From Batkoa obscura (taxonomy: Eukaryota; Entomophthoromycota; Entomophthoromycetes; Entomophthorales; Batkoaceae), in the NCBI GenBank assembly GCA_030770535.1, contig JASVEC010000007.1, positions 1,571,663 to 1,635,662 on the forward strand: a stretch of DNA of 64,000 nucleotides, written 5' to 3'. Position numbers and translations under genes: made by a program. This document shows, in pieces, positions 11,513-22,996 of this stretch. Below the pieces are notes generated by a model, which made no database searches, was not told where the DNA came from, and was given only the letters and a program-made list of their open reading frames with translations. The number at the start of each line of letters is the position of its first letter. The stretch's first letter is position 1.

Positions 11513-11614
11513 TAAGGGTGTTTTTTTAGTTTTATCACTTTTTCCATTTTTCGAGTGCTATTAAGCAGAAAAAATGGTAGTAAATTCCCTAAGTAAAAAA
11601 AGATATCCTCATAT
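11513..11614 (+). mobile_element. MITE-1 copy (diverged)
   Basis: It runs from TAAGGGTGT to ATCCTCATA. The core ATCACTTTTTCCATTTTTCG and the TAGTAAA stretch are recognisable, but this is one of the more divergent copies. Confidence 0.75.
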
Positions 11615-11689
11615 TCTAAACGTTCTTTTGGGCAGAAACAGAGCTACTAAATAAAGGGAACTTTTTAAAAATTTAATAGTGTAAACTAT

Positions 11690-11745
11690 AATAAAATAAA
11701 ATAAATTAAAATAAAATAAAATAAATTAAAATAAATTAAAATAAA
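11690..11745. repeat. ATAAA-type tandem repeat
   Basis: About eleven imperfect units of AAAAT/ATAAA and AATTA alternate with no other sequence. This is simple-sequence DNA. Confidence 0.8.
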
Positions 11746-12200
11746 GGGTTGAAGTAGTAAGAAATAAAGGATATATTTTAAAAGACAATGATGGAAATAA
11801 CAACATACCAATTATTCTAATTTCTTCATGTGGTTTTATTTTAATTCCTCTTTTATCTCATGTTTTTTATATTCTTACAAGTTAGCAAAGTTTCGACTAT
11901 AATCTTCCTTTATAAACCTCCTATACTTTTTATCCTGTTTAATCAACTATGAATATCTGTGGATAAATTGATATTCTTGTTATCTTAATAAATCTAAGTC
12001 TTCTCTTATAACATTCTATTTCGCATTAAAAGAATTTCAAAAGTACTGCTCATTCAAGTATTTTAATTCTTTTAAAATGGTCAACTCAAAATAAATTTTT
12101 ATAGACATAAAAAGCTTAAAAAAATGGATAAGTTTATTGTAAAACTTTTGATTATTAAATTAGTACGAGGATAATTGTATAGTATAGTGAGAGTAGAGTT

Positions 12201-14270
12201 TTAGTCAGAGCAATTGGCAGCGTCTTCACTAGGGCAGGCAAAACCAGTGGCTACGACGGCTTGGTTTAATCCTGCAACATTAAAGATAGCATGAACAACC
12301 CCACCAATACCTTCTCCAGCTAAAAATCCAGAAGCTAATCCAACAACACCGATTTCATAATTTTCTGGATCATATCTTTTCCATATTTCTCTGATAAGTG
12401 CTCCAAGGAATTGAGCAATAGGGATATAAGGGGTGGGGGTAACAAAAGCCATACCAAATGCATTCATATTAGGAATATAAGCTGCATATTTCCTTAAATA
12501 GGTACGCTTTAACACAATAATAACAAATGTAAAAATTCCAAAGGCTAAACAGGCATAACCAGAAGAGACTGGAATAGAATTTACACCACCAATTAATGCC
12601 TCAGCAACTGAGGCCCAGGCAACACCAGCTGGTACTTGAAATTGACATTTATCAATCAAATTTTTATCAAGTGCACATGGATAGGCTTTACCAAATACCC
12701 AAAACATAACAACAGCAGCAAAAATTCCTACAATGGAACCAACAGTTTGTGCATAAAATTGAGATTTAGGTGAAGCACGTAAAATATGTCCAGTCTTAAG
12801 ATCAGATACCATGTCAACTGCTTGAGCAGCGGTACTCATTGATGCAACACCAGAGATCAAATTGACTTTAAGTGCAATATTCTCTGTTGGGAAAGAAAGG
12901 CCTGAAAACGTAATTTGAGTAATTTTTCCAATAGAACCCATAGGATTAATATCGATATCTCCTGCAGATTGACAACCAATAAAGGCAAGGACGAATCCTA
13001 AAAACAGAGATAAGAAACATCCACCTACAGTAACTTCAAAAGAGAAATGAAGAACGAGGATAGAAAAGACAGATGTACAGGTAAGCCCAATAGCCCATAC
13101 CCAAGTAGGAATACGGAGATGGGATGGGACGGGATCAATCTCGTTGTAATCAACGTTCTCAGTTTTACTAATAAAAGGTACAAATCTAGCAAGTTGATTA
13201 CGCAAAGAATTGGTCATGCCGGAAAATGCATTAAAAATGGTTTTGTAGTTAAGTAAAAGTTCAGTAAAGGTTGCAACGATGAGAATAGTGACTCCAGGCC
13301 AGATAAACCAATATTGTGCTGTTGGCTTACCATCTTTAGAGAAACCATAGGCTTTAGATTTGGTTAAAATGTCAGTATAAGATTGCATAAGTGGACCAAC
13401 AATACCAAAACTGAATATAGAACCAGCTAAAAATGAAATACCGGTATTAATTCCTACTAACATACCTGATCCAACAAAGGCACCCGTAGTTTGGAATCTC
13501 CACTTCCATTGAGTATCTGCCTTAATAAGTGCAGGGTAATTAGCAGCTGTCCCAATCCAGTAAAGAATATGGAAATCCCAAATAAATGGAACAAAATAGG
13601 AAAGGATTTTCCATAAAAACATAGCAGCAAATCCTCCAAAAATCCATCTACCTTGTTGGAAAGCTGATTTCTCAGCGTTAGCGCTTGAATGTAATGTCTT
13701 GATAGACTCAGCGGCGGCAGTTGGAGTTGGGAAAATCAACTTTCTTTGAATAATAAAGTAATTTCTTAATGGGATGCCAAAGAATAAACCGTGGAAGGCA
13801 GCTGCAGTAGTCCAAAGTAATAAAATACCCCAGGCATCATCAATAGGTGGTAATAAACCTCTATCGAGTAAATAAATAGCTGGGATACCAGATTGGAAAC
13901 CAGCAGATAAGGAACCAACTGCTGTTGCAGCTGATTGTAAAGAACAATTTTCACGTATGCCGAAATAACCTCCCCCAAATTTCTCTGGTAAGGCTAAAGA
14001 AAGTGGCTTCATAACTACGAAACCTAAAACAGCACCAAGCATAGCAGCCGAGAATGTATTACCTGCTTTAAGACCAAGGTACATATTACTTGCAACAACG
14101 ATGATACCAATTAATGAACCGACAATTACTGAGCGCCAAGTGAAATGGGCTATATCTTCAAAACCATAGTTATCATCATTTGGGTCAATATCTTTTAATC
14201 CTGATATTTCATACTTTTCATCACTATAATCAACCCCCTCCTTATGCTGAATTTCTTTTTCAGTACTCAT
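12201..14270 (-). CDS. OPT-family oligopeptide/metal-chelate transporter
   Basis: An intronless 689-aa polytopic membrane protein. A ~40-residue acidic N terminus precedes about fourteen to sixteen hydrophobic segments. The OPT-family signature NMYLGLKAG is at residues 62-70, with FGGGYFGIRENCSLQSAATA and FPTPTAAAESI further on. The sequence resembles the YSL-like branch that includes yeast YGL114W rather than the glutathione/oligopeptide Opt1 branch. Substrates in that branch are poorly known; small peptides or metal-chelate complexes are the usual proposals. The length is normal for the family. Confidence 0.92.
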   Translation of the reverse strand: MSTEKEIQHKEGVDYSDEKYEISGLKDIDPNDDNYGFEDIAHFTWRSVIVGSLIGIIVVASNMYLGLKAGNTFSAAMLGAVLGFVVMKPLSLALPEKFGGGYFGIRENCSLQSAATAVGSLSAGFQSGIPAIYLLDRGLLPPIDDAWGILLLWTTAAAFHGLFFGIPLRNYFIIQRKLIFPTPTAAAESIKTLHSSANAEKSAFQQGRWIFGGFAAMFLWKILSYFVPFIWDFHILYWIGTAANYPALIKADTQWKWRFQTTGAFVGSGMLVGINTGISFLAGSIFSFGIVGPLMQSYTDILTKSKAYGFSKDGKPTAQYWFIWPGVTILIVATFTELLLNYKTIFNAFSGMTNSLRNQLARFVPFISKTENVDYNEIDPVPSHLRIPTWVWAIGLTCTSVFSILVLHFSFEVTVGGCFLSLFLGFVLAFIGCQSAGDIDINPMGSIGKITQITFSGLSFPTENIALKVNLISGVASMSTAAQAVDMVSDLKTGHILRASPKSQFYAQTVGSIVGIFAAVVMFWVFGKAYPCALDKNLIDKCQFQVPAGVAWASVAEALIGGVNSIPVSSGYACLAFGIFTFVIIVLKRTYLRKYAAYIPNMNAFGMAFVTPTPYIPIAQFLGALIREIWKRYDPENYEIGVVGLASGFLAGEGIGGVVHAIFNVAGLNQAVVATGFACPSEDAANCSD

Positions 14271-16491
14271 GTTTCTAATTAATTAGTAGCTGATAGTAAA
14301 CTTAAAAATTAAAATTAAATAAATGAAAGAATGTAAGGATACTACTTTACAGAGAAATAAAACTTATAGATGACTTGTTTTCAGGGAGCATGGGCCATTT
14401 TATATACTTTTTTTAGACTAATATTTTGTATTTTTAATACATGATAAATATTAGTTAATATCTTTAGAAAAATTATCCCACCACCAATTGAATATTAGCT
14501 AATAAAAGTAATATTTTAAATATTTTTCGATATTCATTGGATCTTTTATAAATTTTTGTTTTCTTATGAAATGATCTTTGACAGGTATTGCGACATTTTA
14601 AATCCAGATTTTGAATTTTTATGTCCTTGAATTAGTAATAAGTTACCCTTATTTAAAAATAATGAAAAGAGATAACTAGAAAATATAAATAGAACTATAC
14701 ATGACTTATTGATGGTAGTAGAAATTACTATATTATATCACATAGTCATAATAAAGTGTTCTTACGGTTTATAGATTTATTAAAATATTAGATTCTAATT
14801 GCCTAATTTTCAAATCGGATTCTAACATTATTAAGTTTAATATGTAATCTGAAGGTTATTGAAGTTATATAGATTATTTAGAGAATATTTAAGTTCGTAG
14901 AATACACTATTAGGTGATGTGTATAAAATATTTATAGTTAAATATAAAAAAGTATGATAACGGAAAAAGCAGGTGATTATCAAGAAAAATCTGATCATTT
15001 GCATGATATTGAATAAAAAAAGAAGTAATTTTAATTAAACATTTTGATGAGATTCATACAAAATAAATGGAGATGTATTTTATTGTTTAAGGATTTTACT
15101 AACAATCTTTCCACTCAAATAACGCTTAAAAAATGGAAAAAATAATGAAACCAAAAAAAACACCCCCTAAATGTTAGTTCCTGTTTCAATAGTATTAAAA
15201 ATTTAAGCTATAATTGATATAATATATTGATTGAAATAAACAATTATTAGTAATTTGTTGAGATAATGACGTCTTTATTTTATTAAGAACTTTTTATTAT
15301 ACCATTATCATCCTTTTATCCCTTCGTATAATATTTGATAATGATTTCGATAAAATAATATTATTTTGTCATTTATTCATTTAGTATATTTAACGATTAG
15401 TTTCCTTATCTAAAATAAATAGAAGTTTGAAGTTATTATAACATTATAACATACTTTTTATTTAACATTTATTTCTATAAAGTTTAATAAGATAAAAAAC
15501 CTAAGTTATCCCATGAGTGATTTTCTTTTTAAGTATTGAAGTTTTCATAATTTAAATAGACAATTAGCTAATAAATAGTACCATTTTTAATCTTTGAATT
15601 TTAAAAAAATAAAAACATCTTTTGAACAATATGTTATTAGAAACTTTGTTGCTTATTACTATTTTATTGTTTTATTATTTATCATTTTATTTTATTTTAT
15701 AAACATTATTTTTAATTCGATTAAAAAAATGTTTTTTCGTATCTAATTACTAATAGCTACTTTTTATTTTTTAATTTCTAGTTTTTATTATAGCTACCGG
15801 TTTTTGAGCTATTCGTTTATTATGTAAAAATACTTTGTTAGTATTATACTTTTATATATTTTAAGGCTTTCTCTTCTAATTATACTAACTTATTTAAAAC
15901 AGAGTATAATACTATTTTATGTAATTTGGAATATTTGAAAATAAAGTTTTAATTTAATAATTTTTTTTACTTTATTTTTTATTAGTTTTTAATATTTTAA
16001 AAAAATGTTTTGATCATAACTAAATGAGTAATGACCTTTTCAAAATTTTTGGATGTAATTATATTATTTATAAAAATATGGCTTAATGTTTAGTAATATA
16101 AGAGTAAAAAAAAATATTCGTAAAAAACGATTCGGATTTTAAAACTCACTATTGTTATAGTAGATTATATCAATATCTTTATGCTCTATTGAATATATCA
16201 ATTTAGATAAAAACAAGGTTGTGATATCAGTAAAAAGGGTAAATATTATTTACAAATATTTTTCATAATAAATAGATGTCTGTATAAATAAAATAAAAAA
16301 ATTATACTTTATTTCATAAATATTCTAGAATTGTTATAAACAGTCGCTAAAAAATAAATACTTAATATAAGAACAATACAATGATTATCACAATAAACAT
16401 TTATTTTACTTTACGTAAATTAAAAAACGAAAATATAATAGTTGAACACTATAAAATAAGTAGGGATGATTTATATAATTATAAACTATTT
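14271..16491. other. 2.2-kb gene-free region
   Basis: It holds one MITE-1 copy (15069-15169). The rest is extremely AT-rich, with no coding frame above noise. Confidence 0.6.
15069..15169 (-). mobile_element. MITE-1 copy
   Basis: It runs from GGAGATGTATTTT to ACACCCCC in reverse orientation and keeps the TTTTACTAACAATCTTTCC core. Confidence 0.85.
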
Positions 16492-18426
16492 TTACTTCTT
16501 AACATCCAAACAACCAAGTAAAGTATCTTTAAGCTCAGAACACATAGGGAACTCAAATAGTAGTATTTGAACTCTTTGAATTACAAAATCGATGTCAGAT
16601 TTATTAGTAAACCTTTCCAAGTTATAAGCAAGTTGAAATAGTTCTAAAATAGATATACAATTTTGTTTCAAAAAGTCCATTACTTCATTAGGATAATTAC
16701 TTTGAAGTTGAAATTTCTCGCATGTTATTGCTAGAAGGAATATATAAAAGGCATTAAGTAGCTCTTCAAATTGGATTGCCCTTAAAATTGAATAAATCAT
16801 CTTATTAATTGTATCAGTTGTGCTAGGTTTCAAATTATTATTTAAATAACCTTTAATTTGGGTTACAAGTTCAACATTATCTGGCGTATCACTTAATTGT
16901 TCCATAACGTTTTCAAAATAAACGTATGTTAGTATTTTATAAATTGATGTTATTTTAAGTGCTGCTTCTAATACTATTAACATATCTCTTGGTGATACTT
17001 GCCTTTGAACTTTGTTATTAACAATAGAAGGACATATTAAATAAATTTGGTTGCAATAGAGTAAAACAGAGTAACGTACTAAAAAATAAAATTTATGATG
17101 AATGCAAAAGTTATTTGAAAAATGACAAAGATAATTATGCATGTAAAGTGCTTCTTTCCTAACACCTCTTAAATATTCTTCCCCAATAAAGTTAGAATTG
17201 GGTTGAATATAACATTTGATTGCTTGCTGAACTCTTTTGTAATCATTATTTGTTAATTTCAATTTATTATAACAAATTTGTTCAGAATCGGAGACTGAGT
17301 TGTTAAATGCTTTGAAATGGTTAGCAATAATGGAAAAGATTTCAATTGAATTAAACCAAATAAACGAAGGGGTCCTTCTATTATCTGTACACCTGTCAAT
17401 GGAAGTAGAATACTTTATTTCGAGTTGATGTAATAGTTGCATATCAAGAGGTTGACTATTTGTATGCTTTGGAAGAGCATCACGATTGAGAAAGAGTAGA
17501 TTGTTTGAATTCATAAAAAACAAAATATAGGCCCATAATTTATACTTCTTTAATATCAAATAAGATTCTTGTGTTGTTTTGCTTTTCAAATCTACTTTCA
17601 AATCAATTTTATCAATCCCAAAACAATAAGCCATCCTCAATACTATTGGAAAAACGCTTTTTATTAAGTTAATATTCGATTCATAGCAGCTCATTTTAAT
17701 AAATAACACCAATGCTTTTAAATTATCAAAGCTTACTGTATTAATGCTCTGATAAATTAAATTAACAGATTCCTTGTAAGTTTTATTAAATATGTCTTTT
17801 AACATTTCATCACATATCATATCATGAAAAAATCCAAATGTACTTAGCACGGTATAATAAATAAAATCACCTTTCTTATCTTTAATTATTTTAGTTAACT
17901 CCTGACTAGTAAACTCGGAGCCTGATCCTACCAATATACAATTATGCGCATCTATCCCTATCTCTAAGAAACTTCCATAATCAAACCTACTCGGTTCATT
18001 ACCTACATGCTCTATGCTTCTACCACCACGATTTCTCAAGCTATATAAGTGATCGGAATGGAAGTTCATATAATCCTTTATAACACTTTCCACCTTCCTT
18101 ATGTTTATAGCGAAGTAATCCCAACATTTGGTTTCTAGATACTCCTTTGAGACACCTGCACTTAGCTTAATTTGGTCAATAGCCCAGATTAGATATCTTT
18201 TGATATAATCCAATCTCTTGATATTATAGTATAGAATTGGCTTTGAGTTTGAAGTTGAACTTTTTAACTCACGTTCAATTTCGTTTATCGCTCGAAATAG
18301 ATGCTCAATTCGTGCTTCTAAAAGGTCTATCCTTTCATTTACTTTCTCTTGTTTTGTTCGTATATTATATAATGTATATTTCCTTTTAGTCCCACTTGTA
18401 TCAAAAGTATAGCCTTTAATTATCAT
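16492..18426 (-). CDS. Fungal transcription-factor-like protein without zinc cluster (copy A)
   Basis: A complete 644-aa intronless ORF. Residues about 25-55 form a predicted coiled coil (KQEKVNERIDLLEARIEHL), as in the dimerisation segment after a Zn2Cys6 cluster. Residues about 190-280 resemble the fungal-specific transcription factor middle homology region, with YKESVNLIYQS, NLKALVLFIKMSCYE and the tell-tale VFPIVLRMAYCFGIDKIDL. The N terminus begins directly at the linker (GTKRKYTLYNIRTK), and no CxxC cluster is present or readable upstream. It may be a regulator that dimerises without binding DNA itself. Gene B lies 210 bp upstream on the same strand, and a related copy (A') lies inverted at 30867-32801. 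Confidence 0.7.
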   Translation of the reverse strand: MIIKGYTFDTSGTKRKYTLYNIRTKQEKVNERIDLLEARIEHLFRAINEIERELKSSTSNSKPILYYNIKRLDYIKRYLIWAIDQIKLSAGVSKEYLETKCWDYFAINIRKVESVIKDYMNFHSDHLYSLRNRGGRSIEHVGNEPSRFDYGSFLEIGIDAHNCILVGSGSEFTSQELTKIIKDKKGDFIYYTVLSTFGFFHDMICDEMLKDIFNKTYKESVNLIYQSINTVSFDNLKALVLFIKMSCYESNINLIKSVFPIVLRMAYCFGIDKIDLKVDLKSKTTQESYLILKKYKLWAYILFFMNSNNLLFLNRDALPKHTNSQPLDMQLLHQLEIKYSTSIDRCTDNRRTPSFIWFNSIEIFSIIANHFKAFNNSVSDSEQICYNKLKLTNNDYKRVQQAIKCYIQPNSNFIGEEYLRGVRKEALYMHNYLCHFSNNFCIHHKFYFLVRYSVLLYCNQIYLICPSIVNNKVQRQVSPRDMLIVLEAALKITSIYKILTYVYFENVMEQLSDTPDNVELVTQIKGYLNNNLKPSTTDTINKMIYSILRAIQFEELLNAFYIFLLAITCEKFQLQSNYPNEVMDFLKQNCISILELFQLAYNLERFTNKSDIDFVIQRVQILLFEFPMCSELKDTLLGCLDVKK

Positions 18427-18636
18427 GATATTGAATTAAAATGGTATGTTTTTATAAATTGAAAAATAAAAAGCCTGAGGTTTATATCACAAGACTCATT
18501 TTTGAACCAAAAAATATCGCTTTTTCAAATGGAATTATTAGTCTTATTCTATTCTCATTAAACCATTTAAGCTTATTGTTATAGTGTAATAAATAAATGT
18601 ATAAATAAAAGATAAAAATAAAAAACATAGACAGCT

Positions 18637-20565
18637 TTAATAAAACTGATCAATATTCACAATACTCTTAATGTCTTTCAAAAACTCCTTTGAAATCGTA
18701 AAATTAGTCAATATAATTTTTAACCTTTGAAAAGTATAATCGATATCCAATTTTTTATAGATATGCTTTGATTTGTAAACAAGTTGAAGTATTTGCAAAA
18801 TAATCAATACGTTATGTTTCAAATAATCCATCATTTCATTAGAATAATTGCTTCGAAGCTGAAAATTCTCCGAGGTTATAGCTAATAGGAACACATACAT
18901 GGAATAAAGTAGGTTTTCAAAATGAAGCGACTTGATAGTCACATAAATCGAAATATTAAGGTGATGGTTTATATCGGGTTCCGGGGATTGATTTAGATAA
19001 GTTTTAATATGATCAATCAGGTGTTCATTACCCTCAGTTTCACTTAAAAGTTCGATTGTATTTTCAAAATAGACATAGATTATTATCTTATAAAAAGAAA
19101 ACATTTTGATCCCTGCTTCCAAAACAACTAACATGTCTTTTAGAGGCACTTCCATTTGTATAGGATTACTATCCATTATCGGGTTTACTAAAAGTATTTG
19201 AATCATACAAAACAACATGCTTCTTCGAATTAATAAATGATAGCCATGTTGTTCACAATGGTTATTCGGAATCCGACATAAATAATTTTGGATATACAAT
19301 GGTTGCTTTTTGGTATATCTTAGGTATTCCTCAATAATAAAGTTAGCATTGGGCTTAAAATAATAGCTTGTGATATACTGTATCCGTTCAATGTCATAAT
19401 TGTTCAATCTCATAGTCTCATAACACACAGGTTTAACTTTAGATAATTCATCTTTGATAGTTAGAATATGTTTTGATAGAATTAAAAATACTTCATTTAA
19501 ATTTGTCCAAAAAGAGAACGAAAGTTCTTTTTGATTAGTAAATGTATTAAACGGATTCGGATACTTTTGATAAACTTGATTTAATACCTTAAAGTTAGGT
19601 AACTTGAGTTCAAACTGTTTTCCTAATGGAAACTGCTCAAACAAAGAATGATTTGTTGTAGCAAAGATCACTATAGACTCCCATATTTTATACTTTTGTA
19701 CTACTAATGTTGCTTCTTCAAATGTTTTATTTTCTAAGTCTGTGTTTAAATTTACTTTATCAATCTCCAATGAATAAGCCATCCTTAATATTATTGGATA
19801 AACATGGTTCAATAGGTCCCAATTAAAATCAAAACATGCAACTTTACTTAGTAACAATAGTGCCTTAAGGGTATTGATACTTACATCATCTAAAGCTTGA
19901 TAGATTAGCTTTGTTGACTCATTATGAGTTTTATTAAAAATGTCTATTAAAATTGGATCATGGTATATATTTCCATATGAGCTAAAAGTGCTTAAAATAG
20001 TATACGATAAAAAATTAGGCTGTTTGCTTTTTAGTATAGTCCTTAACTCTTTTTCTGTAAACTGATTACCTGATCCAAATAATAAGCATCGATGTGCATG
20101 GATCCCATCCTCTAAAAATTTACCATAATCTACACTCGTTATCTTATTTCCTACTCCTTCAGCACTTCTTCCTGTCCTGTTTCTTAAGTTAAATAATTTG
20201 TCTGAATTGAGTTTAATATAGTCCTTTAATATTGAGTCAACTTGCTTTATATATGTATCAAATTGAGAAGTTGAAAAAAGATTAGTGCAACTGTAATCAT
20301 TAAAGTTACTATTGGAATTCAACTGCTTACAAGCCCAAATCAAATAATTTTTTATATACTGAAATTTCCTATAATAATATACTGGTATTCCATTTGAGCT
20401 TGAATTGCTTAAAGTTAATTCATAATCCTTTATAAACTGTAATATTGCTTGAATTTGTAACTCCAATCTTAGTATCCTTTCGTTTAATTGTTTGCTTTTT
20501 GCTCTTGAGCTATGTCCTTTCTTACGCTCTCCTTCTTTATTGAAGTTATATGGTATTATTTTCAT
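18637..20565 (-). CDS. Fungal transcription-factor-like protein without zinc cluster (copy B)
   Basis: A complete 642-aa intronless ORF, paralogous to its neighbour A and of the same design. There is a basic start (KKGHSSRAKSKQ), a coiled-coil segment (NERILRLELQIQAILQFI) and a middle homology region with NTLKALLLLSKVAC and VYPIILRMAYSLEIDKVNL. Again there is no cysteine cluster. Its first ~1,350 bp are, wherever I compared them, the same as B' at 28328-29680, which lies in opposite orientation. The identity starts about 10 bp before the ATG and stops abruptly near codon 445. This suggests recent gene conversion or duplication. Confidence 0.7.
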   Translation of the reverse strand: MKIIPYNFNKEGERKKGHSSRAKSKQLNERILRLELQIQAILQFIKDYELTLSNSSSNGIPVYYYRKFQYIKNYLIWACKQLNSNSNFNDYSCTNLFSTSQFDTYIKQVDSILKDYIKLNSDKLFNLRNRTGRSAEGVGNKITSVDYGKFLEDGIHAHRCLLFGSGNQFTEKELRTILKSKQPNFLSYTILSTFSSYGNIYHDPILIDIFNKTHNESTKLIYQALDDVSINTLKALLLLSKVACFDFNWDLLNHVYPIILRMAYSLEIDKVNLNTDLENKTFEEATLVVQKYKIWESIVIFATTNHSLFEQFPLGKQFELKLPNFKVLNQVYQKYPNPFNTFTNQKELSFSFWTNLNEVFLILSKHILTIKDELSKVKPVCYETMRLNNYDIERIQYITSYYFKPNANFIIEEYLRYTKKQPLYIQNYLCRIPNNHCEQHGYHLLIRRSMLFCMIQILLVNPIMDSNPIQMEVPLKDMLVVLEAGIKMFSFYKIIIYVYFENTIELLSETEGNEHLIDHIKTYLNQSPEPDINHHLNISIYVTIKSLHFENLLYSMYVFLLAITSENFQLRSNYSNEMMDYLKHNVLIILQILQLVYKSKHIYKKLDIDYTFQRLKIILTNFTISKEFLKDIKSIVNIDQFY

Positions 20566-21807
20566 TCAAAAAGTAATTATTTCAAATTTCATTTTTTATC
20601 TGTTTCCAAACTTTTTAAAAAGATACTCAAACTGGAACTTATAAAAGTAATAAAAATTTATTGCTATAAATTGTAAGATTTCTTGAATCTAGCAACTTAT
20701 TTTTATAAAATTATGAAATAGTTAGTTCACAAATGTTTTAAGCAGTATTAATTTTTTTAAAACTGTATAATGGTAAAAGATATACTAAAGTAACAAGCAA
20801 AGCAAATTTCTTCTCTAGCCTTTGATGATAATAAAGTCTAGAATGGATCACATGCTCGCGTTTTTTTGGCCATAGCATTTAACCCAAATTTTCAAATTTT
20901 AGGCAGCATAAAAAATGGTCAAAATAATGAAGAAAACACTCATACACCAAGTTTGCAAATTTAAATCTAAATAGACTTTTAAACCTTATCTTTAATTTTA
21001 ATGTTTTTAATTTTACTCATTTTATAATATGTTGAACACATGTTTAACTAAAAAATACACAATTGTTATTCATTTTGATACTGGGGGATGGCTTTGGATA
21101 ATAGCAATATGTGGGCTATAAAAATAATAAAATAGCAAAAAGATAGTGGATAAAAAGGAGGAATAACGAAAGCTACAGATGATTACAAACAGGAGGATTT
21201 ATCAGTCAAAATAAATATTAATTTAATCAAATAGGAAAATATTAGTATTAATGATTGACAAAATTTCACTATAAAAGGTAAGCAATAGCTAATAGCATTG
21301 AAAGTCACAAAGTAAACTGTATTTTTTGAAGATATTTTAAATAATTTCTCATCTTTACTTTTATTCATAAATTAAATTGAATAACTCATTATTAATCACC
21401 AAGTCATAAAAATAAGTAGTTTCTTTATGATATAAAGCTGATCATTTATTAAAAACTCAACTGTTGTAGCTCTACTGCGGCCTAACTAATTATTCATTCA
21501 AGAGTCAAATTTACCTAGATCAAGCCAAAATCTGATAATTGGGCTTCAAAAACCAACCAGTAAAATAGCTGACTCTAAAAGCAAAAGCTAATTAGATCAT
21601 AATAGAGCTGTAACACATGTATAAGCTGAAGATAAAAAATGGCTGAATTAATACTTGAGATATTTTTTTTAAAAAATGGCTGAGAGTTTAATATCAATAA
21701 CTGAAATTAAAATGATGGGCAAAAAAATCATTGCTCCCATTGTAAAATAACAATATAAATAATACGTTTAATTAGTTTATTGTACTATTTTTTATATTCA
21801 ATTAAAA
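20566..21807. other. Intergenic, with one MITE-2
   Basis: Region between gene B and tyrosinase. It holds a MITE-2 copy at 21459-21620. The 61-codon open frame near 21183-21368 has no coding features. Confidence 0.55.
21459..21620. mobile_element. MITE-2 copy (162 bp, diverged)
   Basis: The left end AACTGTTGTAGCTCTACTGC pairs with the right end AATAGAGCTGTAACACATGT. The length matches the other two copies, though the ends are more diverged. Confidence 0.65.
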
Positions 21808-22950
21808 ATGTTAAAATACATTCTACCTGTATTACCCCTACTTAGCTTAGTAGTTGGCCAGTGTACTGTGATCAATGAAAGAAAGGAAATACGAGAAATG
21901 AGTGCAGATGAGCAACAAAGGTATGTAAGGGCAGTAACTATCTTACATAGTGAGCCTTATGATAACAACGAAAGATTCACTGATTTATTATCTCGGGTTC
22001 ATGTCTATCATTTTAACACGATTCATAACTCAGGATTTTTTTTACCTTGGCATCGTTATTTGTTAAGATTGTATGAACAAAGGTTACAAAAAATAGATCC
22101 AAGCGTTGTATTGCCTTATTGGGATTGGTCTTTGGATTATCGCGATCCAGCAGGTAGCATTGTATTAAGCCCTCAGCTTCTTGGTGGTAATGGAAATCGA
22201 CGATATGACTACTGTGTTGTTACTGGCGCTGCTTCAACTTTAAAACCTGGTTTTCCCAGTCCACATTGCTTAAGAAGAGACTATGATGGAGGCAGATATA
22301 TATCATCATTGTCTTCGATTGAAGACCTTGAATTATTATTAAATGAAGATAAATTTTCTAAATTTTCGTCGCAGTTAGAAATTATTCATGGTGAATTACA
22401 CTCCCATGTTGGAGGCGACTTTAAGCAAAGGTACTCTAATGCTGATCCATTATTTTATTTACATCATGGTTTCATGGATAATTTATTTACCGAATGGCTA
22501 TTAAGGCATCCTGATTTTGAATTTGATAGTGATGAATTTCGTTCAACTCTAACTTTAGATTCAAAGTTAGTTGGGTTAGATGGAGTTATCAGAAATATGC
22601 TAGATAGCAGTGGTTACCCTTTGTGTTATAAATTCAAGAGTAGATACCCCAACTTCAGTAGAAATAGTAGCAACAATTTATCGCGTTCAGTCGATAGCTT
22701 TGATATATTTAAGCGATTTATTGGAAACCAAACTATAGATGAATTAACTAAGAAATTTAATACTACTGATTATGGAACTAAGTTAGGTAGAACAGTAATA
22801 GTCAATAAATTCCCTAAGCTAAGTAAAATAAGTGATGAATGGATACAAAATAGTGGGGCTGATAGGGAAAAAGTAAGGAAGTTTGAAGAGAAACGAGTTT
22901 TATTCCGCAATATTTTAAATCAAAATGAATTATTTAAACCGATTTTATAG
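21808..22950 (+). CDS. Secreted tyrosinase (type-3 copper oxidase)
   Basis: A 380-aa intronless ORF that oxidises monophenols and o-diphenols to quinones, the first step of melanin formation. Residues 1-18 are a signal peptide (MLKYILPVLPLLSLVVGQ). The CuA site is read at HVYHFNTIH followed by FFLPWHRY, with ligands near His65/68, His73 and His82 (spacing H-x8-H). The CuB site has HGELHSH (His194, His198) and DPLFYLHHGFMDNLF (His219/220). The catalytic core ends near residue 240. It is shorter than intracellular mushroom tyrosinases, which carry a C-terminal lid domain, but normal for the secreted fungal type. Possible roles are wall pigmentation, phenol detoxification or interference with host melanisation. 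Confidence 0.93.
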   Translation: MLKYILPVLPLLSLVVGQCTVINERKEIREMSADEQQRYVRAVTILHSEPYDNNERFTDLLSRVHVYHFNTIHNSGFFLPWHRYLLRLYEQRLQKIDPSVVLPYWDWSLDYRDPAGSIVLSPQLLGGNGNRRYDYCVVTGAASTLKPGFPSPHCLRRDYDGGRYISSLSSIEDLELLLNEDKFSKFSSQLEIIHGELHSHVGGDFKQRYSNADPLFYLHHGFMDNLFTEWLLRHPDFEFDSDEFRSTLTLDSKLVGLDGVIRNMLDSSGYPLCYKFKSRYPNFSRNSSNNLSRSVDSFDIFKRFIGNQTIDELTKKFNTTDYGTKLGRTVIVNKFPKLSKISDEWIQNSGADREKVRKFEEKRVLFRNILNQNELFKPIL

Positions 22951-22996
22951 TACAATAAAATATTGCTATAGAATACTTTATTACACTCTATATTGT

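Larger units (their letters stand above)
11341..12200. other. Intergenic, with one MITE and an A/T-rich tandem tract
   Basis: It holds a diverged MITE-1 copy (11513-11614) and an imperfect ATAAA tandem tract at about 11690-11745. No gene is seen. Confidence 0.6.

Noticed and set aside
20860-20945. Possible further MITE-1 copy
   Set aside because: It shares only short T-rich pieces and lacks the GGGGATGT and ACATCCCC ends.
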